Positions 1 through 9,328 of a stretch of 64,000 nt of DNA are shown here, in pieces. The stretch spans positions 62,001-126,000 of the forward strand of contig NZ_JABASS010000006.1 of assembly GCF_016107545.1 (NCBI RefSeq), written 5' to 3'. Both the position numbers and the translations under genes were made by a program. The stretch is from Psychrobacter namhaensis. GTDB lineage: Bacteria; Pseudomonadota; Gammaproteobacteria; Pseudomonadales; Moraxellaceae. Position 1 is the stretch's first letter; each line of letters opens with the position of its first letter. A model generated the notes under the pieces. The model was not told where the DNA came from. It ran no database searches and was given only the letters and a program-made list of their open reading frames with translations.

Positions 1-255
1 CCATTTGCTAATAATCACCAAAGCATGCAGATTGGTGAGCTCGTAATCGAAAATCAAGTAGATAAAGTCATCATATATGGTGATATTGAACTGACTTTGG
101 ACGCCACTGGCTATCAGCAAGCCCAGCAGTTACATGAGCTGACTGCTAAAATTGTGCAGGCTTTTGAGACCCCTGACATTTATAGTAATAATGCGGAAAA
201 GTCAAAAGAAAATGATGACCAGTCGGGTAGAGATATCGACAACCCTTTCCTGTAA
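1..255 (+). CDS. C-terminal part of an unidentified protein (5' end outside window)
   Basis: The reading frame is open from the first base of the window to the TAA at 253-255, so this is probably the last 84 codons of a longer gene and not a complete small ORF. A methionine at position 25 exists but has no convincing ribosome binding site. The visible part has an alternating hydrophobic stretch (IENQVDKVIIYGDIELTLD) that looks like beta strands, then a short helix. It ends in a polar, acidic tail rich in N, D, E and K that is probably disordered. I do not recognise the family and give no function. Confidence 0.6.
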   Translation, partial: PFANNHQSMQIGELVIENQVDKVIIYGDIELTLDATGYQQAQQLHELTAKIVQAFETPDIYSNNAEKSKENDDQSGRDIDNPFL

Positions 256-513
256 CTCTTTGATATGGTTTTGTTTTTATGGCAAGAATAAAGCATAAAA
301 AATTACTAGGCAAACCATAAAAATTGCTTATAATGAGTCAAGACATCGCTTATGTCGCGCAAGTCTTTGAAAAAACGTATAAGTAAGGGCGGTTAATGAG
401 CTGTTCAACAGGGTAAAGCCGCGATACTTGTAGTAAAGATTCTAGCAAAGGATAAGCATAGAACACCAGAAACATAACGTTTCGAATAATCATTGTACGA
501 AGGGAGTCAATCT

Positions 514-897
514 ATGAAGTTATTTACAAAAACCACGTTAGCAGTTGCAGGTATCAGTTTAGCCAGCATGGCATTCGCCGCTGACCCATTAGCCAATACT
601 ACTTGGCAGACATATGATGAAGGCAAGCCAAAAGGTACCGTAAAGATTACTGAGTCAAACGGTGTACTAACAGGTACTCTTATTGCTACTAACTCAGCCA
701 AAGGTAAAAAGCACATTGGCACAACTATTATTAGAGGTCTAAAAGCTGATGGTGGTGGGAAGTACAGTGGTGGTACGATCACTGATCCTGAGAAAGGCAA
801 AGACTATCGTATGACAGCAAATTTAAGCGGAAATACCTTAAAACTAAGAGGTTATATTGGTCCATTCTCACGCAGTCAAGAGTGGAAAAAGAAATAA
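514..897 (+). CDS. DUF2147-family exported protein
   Basis: The protein has 127 residues. The start is the ATG at 514, preceded by AGGGAG at 501-506; an in-frame TTG at 493 is less likely because the Shine-Dalgarno lies downstream of it. Residues 1-22 form a typical Sec signal peptide (MKLFTKTTLAVAGISL, then SMAFA before ADP), so the mature protein is periplasmic. The rest resembles DUF2147 proteins: a short beta-rich domain opening with a W-x-T-x-D-E-G-x-x-K-G pattern and ending in a G-x-x-R-S-Q-E-W motif near the C-terminus. The molecular function of the family is not established. It stands alone and converges on amt, with a shared terminator between them. Confidence 0.8.
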   Translation: MKLFTKTTLAVAGISLASMAFAADPLANTTWQTYDEGKPKGTVKITESNGVLTGTLIATNSAKGKKHIGTTIIRGLKADGGGKYSGGTITDPEKGKDYRMTANLSGNTLKLRGYIGPFSRSQEWKKK

Positions 898-936
898 GCC
901 AATCGTTCATTCTTAAAGTCTAGTATAAATCTGATC

Positions 937-976
937 AAAAAATCCCGCATTACCGAAAGGTATTGCGGGATTTTTA
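937..976. terminator. Bidirectional rho-independent terminator between the DUF2147 gene and amt
   Basis: A hairpin of AAAAATCCCGCA...ACC paired with GGT...TGCGGGATTTTT closes on a GAAA tetraloop, with two mismatched positions in the stem. An A-run on the left and a T-run on the right let it act for both converging genes. Confidence 0.85.
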
Positions 977-1007
977 GTGCGTGTCGGTTAATCGACCTTC
1001 AACACCT

Positions 1008-2270
1008 TTATCTTACAAACTCTGGATAAGCTTCCATACCACATTCAGCTATATCTGCCCCTTCATACTCATCTTCTTCAGAGATACGTAGACCGATGAC
1101 AGCCTTGATGATGGCCCAAACGATTAAGCTGGCAACGAATACCCAAACAAAAATAGTAGCGGCACCTGCAATCTGACCCAAGAGCGTCGCTGCTGGATTG
1201 GTAATCGGTACGATAAGTAGACCAAATAGGCCAACCACGCCATGAACGGAGATCGCCCCCACAGGGTCGTCTATCTTTATTTTATCTAGTGCTAGAATAG
1301 AGAGCACAACAATCACACCAGCGATGAGACCAAAAAGGGTCGCTTGCAACGCAGATGGGGTGGAAGGCTCTGCAGTGATTGCGACCAACCCTGCAAGTGC
1401 ACCATTTAAGAGCATCGTCAAATCAGCTTTACCAAAGATGAGGCGTGCTACTAATAAAGCACCAACGGCACCACCAGCAGCTGCTGCATTGGTATTCAAA
1501 AAGACCATCGCAACTGAGTTGGCGCTAGCAATGTCGCCAAGCTTTAGCACAGACCCACCGTTAAAGCCAAACCAGCCCATCCATAATATAAGAGTACCAA
1601 GCGCTGCTAATGGTAGGTTAGCACCTTGAATTGCGCGTATCTCCCCATTAGGCCCATACTTACCTTTACGTGCACCTAATAGTAAGACGCCTGCCAAGGC
1701 CGCGGCCGCCCCTGCCATATGGACGATACCAGAACCTGCAAAATCAGAAAAACCCATGTCGCCGAGATTAAATAGGCCAAAGACGTCTTTGCCACCCCAC
1801 GTCCAGCTGCCCTCTAATGGATAAATCACGCCAGTCATCACCACGGCGAATAATAAAAACGACCACAGCTTCATGCGTTCAGCCACAGCCCCTGATACGA
1901 TAGACATACAGGTCGCGACAAACACCACTTGGAAGAAAAAATCAGACGCAGCAGAGTAAACAGAATCACCGCCAAAACCATTTTCAGCTGATGCGGTTAG
2001 CGCATCTTCTACTAATGTCGCATTGCCTGCAATGCCACTCAAAAATAGCTCACCACCATACATAATGGCGTAGCCACATATCATGTACATGATAGAAGCG
2101 GTCGCAAAGAGCGCGATGTTTTTGGTTAGAATCTCAACCGTATTTTTTGAACGAACAAGACCGGCTTCTAACATGGTGAAGCCCGCTGCCATCCACATGA
2201 CGAGCGCCCCACATATCAAAAAGTAAAAGGTGTCAAGTGCGTACTGGAGCTCAAAGATTTGATTTTGCAT
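1008..2270 (-). CDS. amt: Ammonium transporter (Amt/MEP/Rh family)
   Basis: A 420-residue inner-membrane channel for ammonium/ammonia with about 11 hydrophobic segments. Family landmarks are visible: EAGLVRSKN near residues 36-44, the first pore histidine in GSGIVHMAGA, and the second in SVHGVVGLFG. No cleaved signal peptide is evident, unlike E. coli AmtB. The ATG is preceded by AAGGGGGAATTAAT. It lies 78 bp downstream of glnK on the same strand, the classic glnK-amt operon in which GlnK blocks the channel when nitrogen is plentiful. Transcription probably comes from the sigma-54-like promoter upstream of glnK. Confidence 0.96.
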   Translation of the reverse strand: MQNQIFELQYALDTFYFLICGALVMWMAAGFTMLEAGLVRSKNTVEILTKNIALFATASIMYMICGYAIMYGGELFLSGIAGNATLVEDALTASAENGFGGDSVYSAASDFFFQVVFVATCMSIVSGAVAERMKLWSFLLFAVVMTGVIYPLEGSWTWGGKDVFGLFNLGDMGFSDFAGSGIVHMAGAAAALAGVLLLGARKGKYGPNGEIRAIQGANLPLAALGTLILWMGWFGFNGGSVLKLGDIASANSVAMVFLNTNAAAAGGAVGALLVARLIFGKADLTMLLNGALAGLVAITAEPSTPSALQATLFGLIAGVIVVLSILALDKIKIDDPVGAISVHGVVGLFGLLIVPITNPAATLLGQIAGAATIFVWVFVASLIVWAIIKAVIGLRISEEDEYEGADIAECGMEAYPEFVR

Positions 2271-2348
2271 ATTAATTCCCCCTTGAATTGATGCAATACA
2301 GCTATCGGTGTGTGCTATAAGTCTGTGTCTATAGGTTGGCCTTAGGCT

Positions 2349-2756
<408 letters not shown>

Positions 2757-2769
2757 TTACCATAAGTCA

Positions 2770-2785
2770 TTCAAGAACTGTGCCA
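2770..2785 (-). promoter_or_regulatory. Sigma-54-like promoter for glnK-amt
   Basis: Read on the minus strand the sequence is TGGCACAGTTCTTGAA, against the consensus TGGCACG-N4-TTGCA. The -24 element is perfect and the spacing is right. The -12 element has A where C is usual. It sits about 85 bp upstream of the glnK ATG. The same variant -12 element occurs upstream of urtA. I did not find a convincing NtrC site next to this copy. Confidence 0.55.
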
Positions 2786-3025
2786 ATTTACTCAAGGGGG
2801 AGAGGTAGGATTGGATTTATTTGCTCAAAAATAACCACAGCAGTGGCAAGTGATACCGTCTATGTGGTCATGACATCAGTTGCCATAATAAGCACAGACA
2901 ATGTCAATCAACCGTTGGCGTTGAATCAACGAAAACTTTATTATAACCAACTTTTTAGGTACTTGGGGAGGCGATCCATCTATTTCATGTGACGATTTGC
3001 TAACTTGGTTTGAGGAGTTGATAGG

Positions 3026-3205
3026 ATGAATAGAGGTAAACGTACTGCTGAGAGGGAAAGGGTAAAACAAAGACAAGCCGCAGAGCACGATATTGACGTT
3101 CATGCTCTGCGTGTAAATAAGCAAATAAAAAGGCGTGAAGGTATGAGTAGCTTAACGCTAAGCTTTAGGGAACAGGAGGTAGGGGGTTTTGGTGCTGCCT
3201 AGCAG
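3026..3205 (+). CDS. Possible small basic/charged protein (59 aa)
   Basis: An ATG at 3026 is preceded by GAGGAG at 3012-3017 with 8-nt spacing, a near-ideal ribosome binding site. The product starts MNRGKRTAERERVKQRQ and is strongly charged in its first 40 residues, then ends in a short hydrophobic tail. Its last 48 bases overlap the 3' end of the convergent usp gene, which argues against a conserved gene. No family is recognised. It is listed because the initiation signal is strong; it may be spurious. Confidence 0.25.
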
Positions 3206-4012
3206 TTTTTTAGTGTCACTGCCTTTTACGAGTTCGCGCAGACGAGAGTGACCAAAGGCGCCCGTCATCAATAAACCTATATTATTTTCGTTTTGATAGT
3301 AAGTTAAGGCAGCTGTGACGTCACGGCTGTCTAGTAGTGCTTTTTTAGACTTAATGCCCGCTTGCTTGAGCCGTGCATAGGCTTCACGCAGCGCATCGCA
3401 GTTTTCAGAGTTCTCTTTACCCACCATGACCACGTGCACGGTCAACGCTCGCACGAGTGACGTTTTGCACAGCCAGTTGAGTAGCTTATGGCAGGTTGGA
3501 CTGTTATCGAAAGCAAATAAGGCAGTGGTAGGGGGCAAAAATGGTGCATGCGTCACCAAAATGGGGCAGTGGCTCACTCTGATGAGTTGGCTTAAGGGAG
3601 ACTTGCAGGTGACATTGTGGCCTATGACGATCAATTGTGCTTTGTCATCGACATAGTCAATACTTTCGTTAAGTTTCTCGTGCCGATGCAACGTATAAGT
3701 CTTAAGTTTGTGATGTTGCTGTTCACAGTAGGACGTGGCTTGATGAAGCAACAACTTACCTTGGGCTTTTAGCTCGCAGTTACTTAAATGCTCTTTGGTC
3801 GTGAACTGCTCGAGCAGCGTGTGCTCATCATCGATATTAAGACAGCCTGAATAGTTCACCGCTGCTTTTTGCTGCAAGCTTGGCACAGAGTGCAACAGGC
3901 CAACAGGGGACTGCAGGCGCGTAGAGGCCCACATGCTCGCCTCTAACACGGCTTGCACATGATCAGGGCAGTCTAAGCACGCAATCACACTATCTGGTTT
4001 CAAGTTACTCAT
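3158..4012 (-). CDS. Universal stress protein, tandem UspA domains
   Basis: A 284-residue cytoplasmic protein made of two UspA-type domains. The first (about 1-140) begins SVIACLDCPDHVQAVLEAS and contains LIVIGHN; the second (about 155-284) ends in MTGAFGHSRLRELVKGS followed by PYLLFP. The second domain keeps the G-x2-G-x9-G(S/T)-type nucleotide-binding pattern only in degenerate form. It follows the SulP transporter gene on the same strand with a 161-bp gap, so the two may be co-transcribed. The exact stress role is unknown. The start has only a weak Shine-Dalgarno. Confidence 0.85.
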   Translation of the reverse strand: MSNLKPDSVIACLDCPDHVQAVLEASMWASTRLQSPVGLLHSVPSLQQKAAVNYSGCLNIDDEHTLLEQFTTKEHLSNCELKAQGKLLLHQATSYCEQQHHKLKTYTLHRHEKLNESIDYVDDKAQLIVIGHNVTCKSPLSQLIRVSHCPILVTHAPFLPPTTALFAFDNSPTCHKLLNWLCKTSLVRALTVHVVMVGKENSENCDALREAYARLKQAGIKSKKALLDSRDVTAALTYYQNENNIGLLMTGAFGHSRLRELVKGSDTKKLLGSTKTPYLLFPKA

Positions 4013-4173
4013 AAAACGACCACAACGTTAATAATAATAAAAATCAGCCAATCAGTAGAGGACTAAGAGGTAACGAACCAACCCAGCCTTTTTAATCAAC
4101 GTGATCCTCTATTAAACTTTAGTTTTATAAAACACTGACGAATGTCAGCATGATAAAGCGGACGCAGACTGGC

Positions 4174-5673
4174 TTAATCCAATAAGCCAATATCGCGGCG
4201 ATCGTGGATAGAGAAGCGATCAATCAATGTTCGACTTGCATTATTGAGTCCCACCACTTTGACATCAATGCCTTCACGTTGCAAGCGCATGACCAGCTTG
4301 TCCAAAGTGTCAACGGCGCTGACGTCCCAAAAATGCGCTTGGCTGACGTCAATTTGAATGCTGTCCAAGGCTTCTTTGGTATCAAAGCTACTTAAGAACT
4401 GCGTCGTAGACGCAAAGAAAACCTGTCCCTGAACGTAGTAATAGCGTGTGTTACTGCTGTCATCATACTCGCTAAACACGGTTAAAAACTGACCAATCTT
4501 ATTGGCAAATGCCAGAGCAGAGAGCAACACGCCGACACCGACGCCATAGGCTAAGTTGTGTGTAAAGACCGTGGTCAAAACGGTGGCTAGCATAACAATG
4601 TTAAATGACACGGGGTGCGTTTTAAACTCGCGAATAGATTGCCAATTAAAGGTGCCGATCGATACCATAATCATCACAGCGACCAGCGCGGCCATTGGAA
4701 TTTGGCTGACCCACTCACTTAAAAACACCACCATAATGAGGAGTACCACCCCTGCTATCAAAGTAGACAGGCGCGTACGTCCGCCAGACTTGACGTTGAT
4801 CATTGATTGACCAATCATTGCACAACCCGCCATACCGCCAAAAAATCCTGACACCACGTTCGCCATACCCTGACCACGACACTCGCGGTTTTTATCACTT
4901 GGCGTATCGGTCAACTCATCAACGATCGTGGCTGTCATCATAGACTCCAACAAACCAACGATGGCAAGCGCGATAGAATAAGGCGCGATGATCAGCAATG
5001 TAGTTACATTCAATGGAATGTCAGGCAGCAAAAACATGGGTAATGAATCGGGTAAATCCCCCATACTGCCAACGTTACGAATATCAAGATTCATATACAT
5101 CGCGACCGCCGTCAATCCAACAATACAGATAAGCGGTGAAGGAATCACGCGACCGATTTTAGGAATAAGCGGGAAAAAGTAGATAATCGCCAAACCCGCT
5201 GCCGTCATGATATAAACGGTCATACCTACGCGTTCGGTCATTGGGTTCAGCTCGGGTAGCTGGGCTGCAAATATCAATATTGCCAGCGCATTAACAAAGC
5301 CAATGACCACTGAGCGGGAAACAAAGCGCATCAAGTTACCGAGCTTTAGAATTCCCATGACGATCTGGATTGCACCGCACAGTAAGGTAGCGGCTAGCAG
5401 ATACTGTAAGCCATGCTCGGCGACCAAATCCACCATCACCAGCGCCATCGCCCCAGTCGCAGCCGAAATCATCGCTGGACGGCCACCGACAAAACTAATC
5501 ACCACGGCGATACAAAATGAGGCATATAAGCCGACCTTTGGGTCAACGCCTGCGATGATAGAGAAAGCAATGGCTTCTGGAATCAGGGCCAATGCGACGA
5601 CCAAACCTGATAAAACATCACCGCGAACATTGGAAAACCACTCGTCACGCAAGGTATCAATAAAAGATGTCAT
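4174..5673 (-). CDS. SulP-family inorganic anion transporter with STAS domain
   Basis: The protein has 499 residues from the ATG at 5673; an in-frame TTG at 5700 would add nine residues but has no ribosome binding site. The membrane part has the SulP opening ([20 protein letters not shown]) and the conserved [25 protein letters not shown] segment, with about 10-12 membrane spans. A C-terminal STAS domain follows (about 405-499, [20 protein letters not shown]). SulP proteins carry sulfate, bicarbonate or related anions; the overall look recalls BicA-type bicarbonate carriers, but substrate cannot be read from sequence. A universal stress protein gene lies just downstream. Confidence 0.88.
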   Translation of the reverse strand: MTSFIDTLRDEWFSNVRGDVLSGLVVALALIPEAIAFSIIAGVDPKVGLYASFCIAVVISFVGGRPAMISAATGAMALVMVDLVAEHGLQYLLAATLLCGAIQIVMGILKLGNLMRFVSRSVVIGFVNALAILIFAAQLPELNPMTERVGMTVYIMTAAGLAIIYFFPLIPKIGRVIPSPLICIVGLTAVAMYMNLDIRNVGSMGDLPDSLPMFLLPDIPLNVTTLLIIAPYSIALAIVGLLESMMTATIVDELTDTPSDKNRECRGQGMANVVSGFFGGMAGCAMIGQSMINVKSGGRTRLSTLIAGVVLLIMVVFLSEWVSQIPMAALVAVMIMVSIGTFNWQSIREFKTHPVSFNIVMLATVLTTVFTHNLAYGVGVGVLLSALAFANKIGQFLTVFSEYDDSSNTRYYYVQGQVFFASTTQFLSSFDTKEALDSIQIDVSQAHFWDVSAVDTLDKLVMRLQREGIDVKVVGLNNASRTLIDRFSIHDRRDIGLLD

Positions 5674-5700
5674 AAGTAAACTGTATAGGGTTAGAGGCAA

Positions 5701-6325
5701 AAAAACTAATCATTGCGCAGTAATAAAATGATCGCGTCGCTATAAAAATAGCTATTCTTCTTGATTTTGCGGCAACACGCACGGCGTCATGTTGGGGCAT
5801 TGAATTATTAACGGTCAGTCATAAATATATCTACTGATTTATTTACTGGTATCACTAATACGTTCACCCATAATAAATCTAGGATATTATCTAAAAAAAT
5901 AGTGTTTACAACAGGTTGCTTAAAGTAAGGTATTCGAAAATAGCACCGACAACAACAGATAGCGTCAGCAATAATTTGCTGCGGTAGAGGGTGATAAGTA
6001 ATCTGTGAAATAAAAGCGGCAGTCTGACATAGCAGGACCACAACATCTATCGTCGCTAAAGAGATGTGACAATAGCGCGTTAAATGTGGCAACATGCTAA
6101 ACTGAAACGGTTGGGGTGATACTCACTCATATACAGATTAGGGCAGCTATTATAACACTAGCCGCCTCATATAAAAACAGGCGCATAATAGCACAAAGTC
6201 ATAAAAAACCAGTACCGAAATTTGAGTGATACCGTTATGATACTTTTTATCTCAACGGTATCACTCAGCTTCTTAATAGTAGGTTTGTTTGACGCCATTT
6301 TGCTCGACCAATAGAAGGAATAGAT
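5701..6325. other. Gene-free spacer upstream of murD with a 14-bp inverted repeat
   Basis: No convincing gene is seen here. TGAGTGATACCGTT at 6223-6236 is perfectly inverted as AACGGTATCACTCA at 6254-6267, with a 17-nt loop. The core GTGATAC or its complement also appears near 5847 and 6116, giving four copies in about 420 bp. No T-run follows, so a terminator is unlikely. It could be an operator or a structured leader for murD. Confidence 0.5.
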
Positions 6326-7750
6326 ATGACCACCAATACTGCAACTGACGGCTTACTTCATAAAGGCAGTGGTCTACAAGTCGTGGTCGGTTTGGGACAA
6401 TCTGGGCTATCAGTAGCGCGCTATTTGGCTCATCAAGGCTATCAGGTAGCCGTCACTGATGCTCAGGCGACTCCCAGATTAGCTGATCAATTGCCAGCCG
6501 AGATTGATATTCGTCAATTTGGCGCAATCGACGCCGAACTGTTGCAGCAAGCGGCACGTATTATTATCAGCCCTGGCATCTCCCTTGATACCGAAGCCGT
6601 AGCTGCCGCCCGTCAAGCGAATATTCCAGTCGTCAGCGATATTCAGCTGTTTTGTGACGCTTGTACGGTACCGATAGTGGCGATTACGGGGTCTAATGCC
6701 AAAAGCACCGTTACCACGTTAGTGGGACAAATGGCGGCGGATGCTGGTGTCAATGTCGGCGTTGGTGGCAATATTGGCGTACCAGCACTCACTTTATTGG
6801 ATAATACCGATATGGAATTGGCCGTGCTTGAGCTGTCTAGCTTTCAGTTAGAAACAGTGACTAACTTGGGGGCACAGGTTGCGACGGTACTGAATATGTC
6901 GCCCGATCATTTAGATCGCCATGGTGACATGCTCGGTTATCACCAAGCCAAACACCGTATCTTTCAAGGGGCCAAGTCAGTTGTCATCAATCGTGAAGAC
7001 GCACTGACAAGGCCGTTGGTTGCCGACAATTTACCCAGAATCAGCACGGGTATTCATGCGCCAGATAAAGGTCAGTATGGTCTTATCACTGATCCTGAAG
7101 GCCAGATTTATCTTGCTCACGGTACAGAAAGGCTACTATCGGCAGACAAACTGTTGATTAAAGGCCGTCATAATCTGCTCAATGCGCAAGCAGCACTAGC
7201 GCTTGGTGAGCTTGCAGGCTTACCACTTGATAGTATGCTAGATACTTTACAGCAGTTCACAGGTCTTGCGCACCGCTGCCAATATGTGGCAACTGCTGCT
7301 GACATTGATTACTTTAATGACTCAAAAGGCACCAACATCGGCTCGACCATGGCTGCCATCGAAGGGCTGGGCGCGGTCTATGCACCAAAAGATGGGAAGC
7401 TGTTGTTGATCTTGGGTGGACAGGGTAAAGGCCAGCAATTTGGCGAGCTGACCCCTTTTATCAATCAGTATGTGAGTCAAGTGCTGTTTATCGGTGAGGA
7501 CGCCCAGCAGATTGAGCAGCATCTACGGGCAGGCAACATAAGCGATGACGTTGCCTTATATCAGTGTCAGACGTTAGAAAACGCTTTTGCGACTATTCAA
7601 CAAGTGACAGCAAGCAGCCTATCACAAGTGCAGGCTGTGCTCCTGTCACCCGCTTGTGCCAGCTTTGACCAATACAGTGGCTATGCTGATCGCGGTGACC
7701 ATTTCAGTCAACTGGTTGATCAATTAAGTCTGCCCAGTCAAGCAGTCTGA
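6326..7750 (+). CDS. murD: UDP-N-acetylmuramoyl-L-alanine--D-glutamate ligase
   Basis: A 474-residue cytoplasmic Mur ligase that adds D-glutamate to UDP-MurNAc-L-Ala in peptidoglycan precursor synthesis. The N-terminal Rossmann-like domain starts VVVGLGQSGLSVARYL. The ATP-binding motif is TGSNAKSTVTT at about 121-131. The central domain holds LELSSFQLE and NMSPDHLDRHG, and the C-terminal domain shows YFNDSKGTNIGST and LSPACASFDQY. The ATG follows AAGGAATAGAT. It precedes ftsW by 285 bp; the usual dcw neighbours (mraY, murG, murC) are absent, so the dcw cluster is split in this organism. Confidence 0.97.
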   Translation: MTTNTATDGLLHKGSGLQVVVGLGQSGLSVARYLAHQGYQVAVTDAQATPRLADQLPAEIDIRQFGAIDAELLQQAARIIISPGISLDTEAVAAARQANIPVVSDIQLFCDACTVPIVAITGSNAKSTVTTLVGQMAADAGVNVGVGGNIGVPALTLLDNTDMELAVLELSSFQLETVTNLGAQVATVLNMSPDHLDRHGDMLGYHQAKHRIFQGAKSVVINREDALTRPLVADNLPRISTGIHAPDKGQYGLITDPEGQIYLAHGTERLLSADKLLIKGRHNLLNAQAALALGELAGLPLDSMLDTLQQFTGLAHRCQYVATAADIDYFNDSKGTNIGSTMAAIEGLGAVYAPKDGKLLLILGGQGKGQQFGELTPFINQYVSQVLFIGEDAQQIEQHLRAGNISDDVALYQCQTLENAFATIQQVTASSLSQVQAVLLSPACASFDQYSGYADRGDHFSQLVDQLSLPSQAV

Positions 7751-8035
7751 TGATCGATTAAGGGCGTTGGTGTTGCAGGTTAGGTCAGTAGTCCTTGAGT
7801 GAGGACGAATGTAGGCGGGCATTTTATTTATAAATGATTGTTTTGCTTATAAATTACTGCTACTGTCCATAATAACTGGTCAAACAAGTCGGCTGCTATG
7901 CTCTTTACTTGATTGTCTGTTCAGTCATCATATGTATATGGGTAGCTGCGCATTTTGATAATACTTACTTTATATTTTTTAAACGGTGGCGTTTAATAGA
8001 CGCCGTGTTTTTCGTTCGTTAGTGTATATAAAATT

Positions 8036-9232
8036 ATGGCGCTCTCTTCTTTTTTTCGTTCCTCGTCTCAGCCCAAACAAGCCTCTGGTTCAGACGGTAT
8101 ACTTTCTATGCCGTCAGCTCGCGCAATTTTAATATCGAGTGTCGGCTGTATGCTGGTCCTCAGTTTATTGATGGTGGCTTCTGCGTCTATTCCTTTTGCC
8201 CTCAGCCGCGGTATGACAGAGCTATACTTTTTCAATAACCAGCTGCTGTACATGATGATTGGTCTTATTATCGCCGCTATCCCTTATTATGGTGTGTCGT
8301 TGCGAACGTTATATAAGACCGAAACCCAGTTTATTTTATTGGGTATTACCGGCATATTGCTCGTAGCAACGCTGTTTAGTACGCCTATTAATGGTTCTAA
8401 GCGTTGGTTGAACTTAGGACTGTTTAATTTTCAGGTAGCAGAGCTGGCCAAATTAGTCATGATTGTCTTCGTGTCTGATTTTGTCGTGCGCCGCTCTTTT
8501 GAGGTGCGTAATGGCTTAGATGGCTTCTTACGAATTATGCTGGTGGTGGCGCTAATAACCATCCTACTGTTATCGCAACCAGATTTTGGCTCTTTTGTCG
8601 TTATTTTGGGTACCATTTTTGCGATTTTTTACATCGCTGGTGCCCCTTATAAGCATTTCTTAGCCTTGGGTGCAGCCGCTATTGGTGGGGCTGTCTTAAT
8701 GGTGACAACGGCGCAGTACCGATTGGTGCGTGTGATGTCATTTATGGATCCGTTTGACGATGTGCAAGATACGGATTATCAACTAGCTCGTAGCTTGATC
8801 GCCTTTGGTCGCGGACAGTTTACGGGTGTGGGCTATGGTGAGAGCGTGCAAAAACTGTCGCATCTACCGGAAGCTCATACCGACTTTTTATTGGCGATTA
8901 CGGGTGAAGAGCTGGGCTTTGTTGGCGTGACGATGGTGTTGGTGCTCGAAGCGCTGATTATCGGTAGTGCGATGCGTATCAGTTATAATGCGCTCAAGCG
9001 CCGGCAGATGCGTATGAGCTACACCGCCTTTGGTATTGGTGTGGTGTTTATCGCGCAGACGATTATTAATGCCGCGATGAATATGGGCGCGATTCCGACG
9101 AAAGGTTTGACCATGCCGTTCTTTAGCTATGGCGGTTCTTCCATGTTGATCAGTCTAGTCATGGTAGCGCTATTGCTAAAAATCTACAAAGAAAGTCCTG
9201 AGATCGAAAAAAGCCAGTGCCGATATTATTAA
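8036..9232 (+). CDS. ftsW: Septal peptidoglycan glycosyltransferase FtsW (SEDS family)
   Basis: A 398-residue polytopic inner-membrane protein with about ten hydrophobic segments. Two SEDS signatures are present: LPEAHTDFLLAITGEELGF and, near the C-terminus, MPFFSYGGSSML. The first resembles FtsW more than RodA, and the position after murD also favours FtsW. It polymerises lipid II at the division septum with FtsI. No clear Shine-Dalgarno precedes the ATG at 8036 (a T/A-rich TATATAAAATT), so the start is less certain; an in-frame ATG at 8108 would still leave all membrane segments intact. Confidence 0.93.
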   Translation: MALSSFFRSSSQPKQASGSDGILSMPSARAILISSVGCMLVLSLLMVASASIPFALSRGMTELYFFNNQLLYMMIGLIIAAIPYYGVSLRTLYKTETQFILLGITGILLVATLFSTPINGSKRWLNLGLFNFQVAELAKLVMIVFVSDFVVRRSFEVRNGLDGFLRIMLVVALITILLLSQPDFGSFVVILGTIFAIFYIAGAPYKHFLALGAAAIGGAVLMVTTAQYRLVRVMSFMDPFDDVQDTDYQLARSLIAFGRGQFTGVGYGESVQKLSHLPEAHTDFLLAITGEELGFVGVTMVLVLEALIIGSAMRISYNALKRRQMRMSYTAFGIGVVFIAQTIINAAMNMGAIPTKGLTMPFFSYGGSSMLISLVMVALLLKIYKESPEIEKSQCRYY

Positions 9233-9285
9233 TAGATTTTAGGTTCTTAACAGATTTATTGATAGTCTCTGCCCTCATTTAAACA

Positions 9286-9316
9286 AAAAGCGTCGCTACT
9301 GGTGGCGCTTTTTGCT
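9286..9316. terminator. Terminator between ftsW and gluQRS
   Basis: AAAAAGCG and CGCTTTTT form the stem, with a partly paired 14-nt interior. A-run and T-run flanks make it usable from both directions for these convergent genes. Confidence 0.8.
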
Positions 9317-9328
9317 TTTTGATGAGGT

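Noticed and set aside
5808-6095. 95-codon minus-strand ORF upstream of murD
   Set aside because: Cys/His/Ile-rich sequence with no domain, no ribosome binding site and no plausible composition; it looks like chance in an AT-rich spacer.
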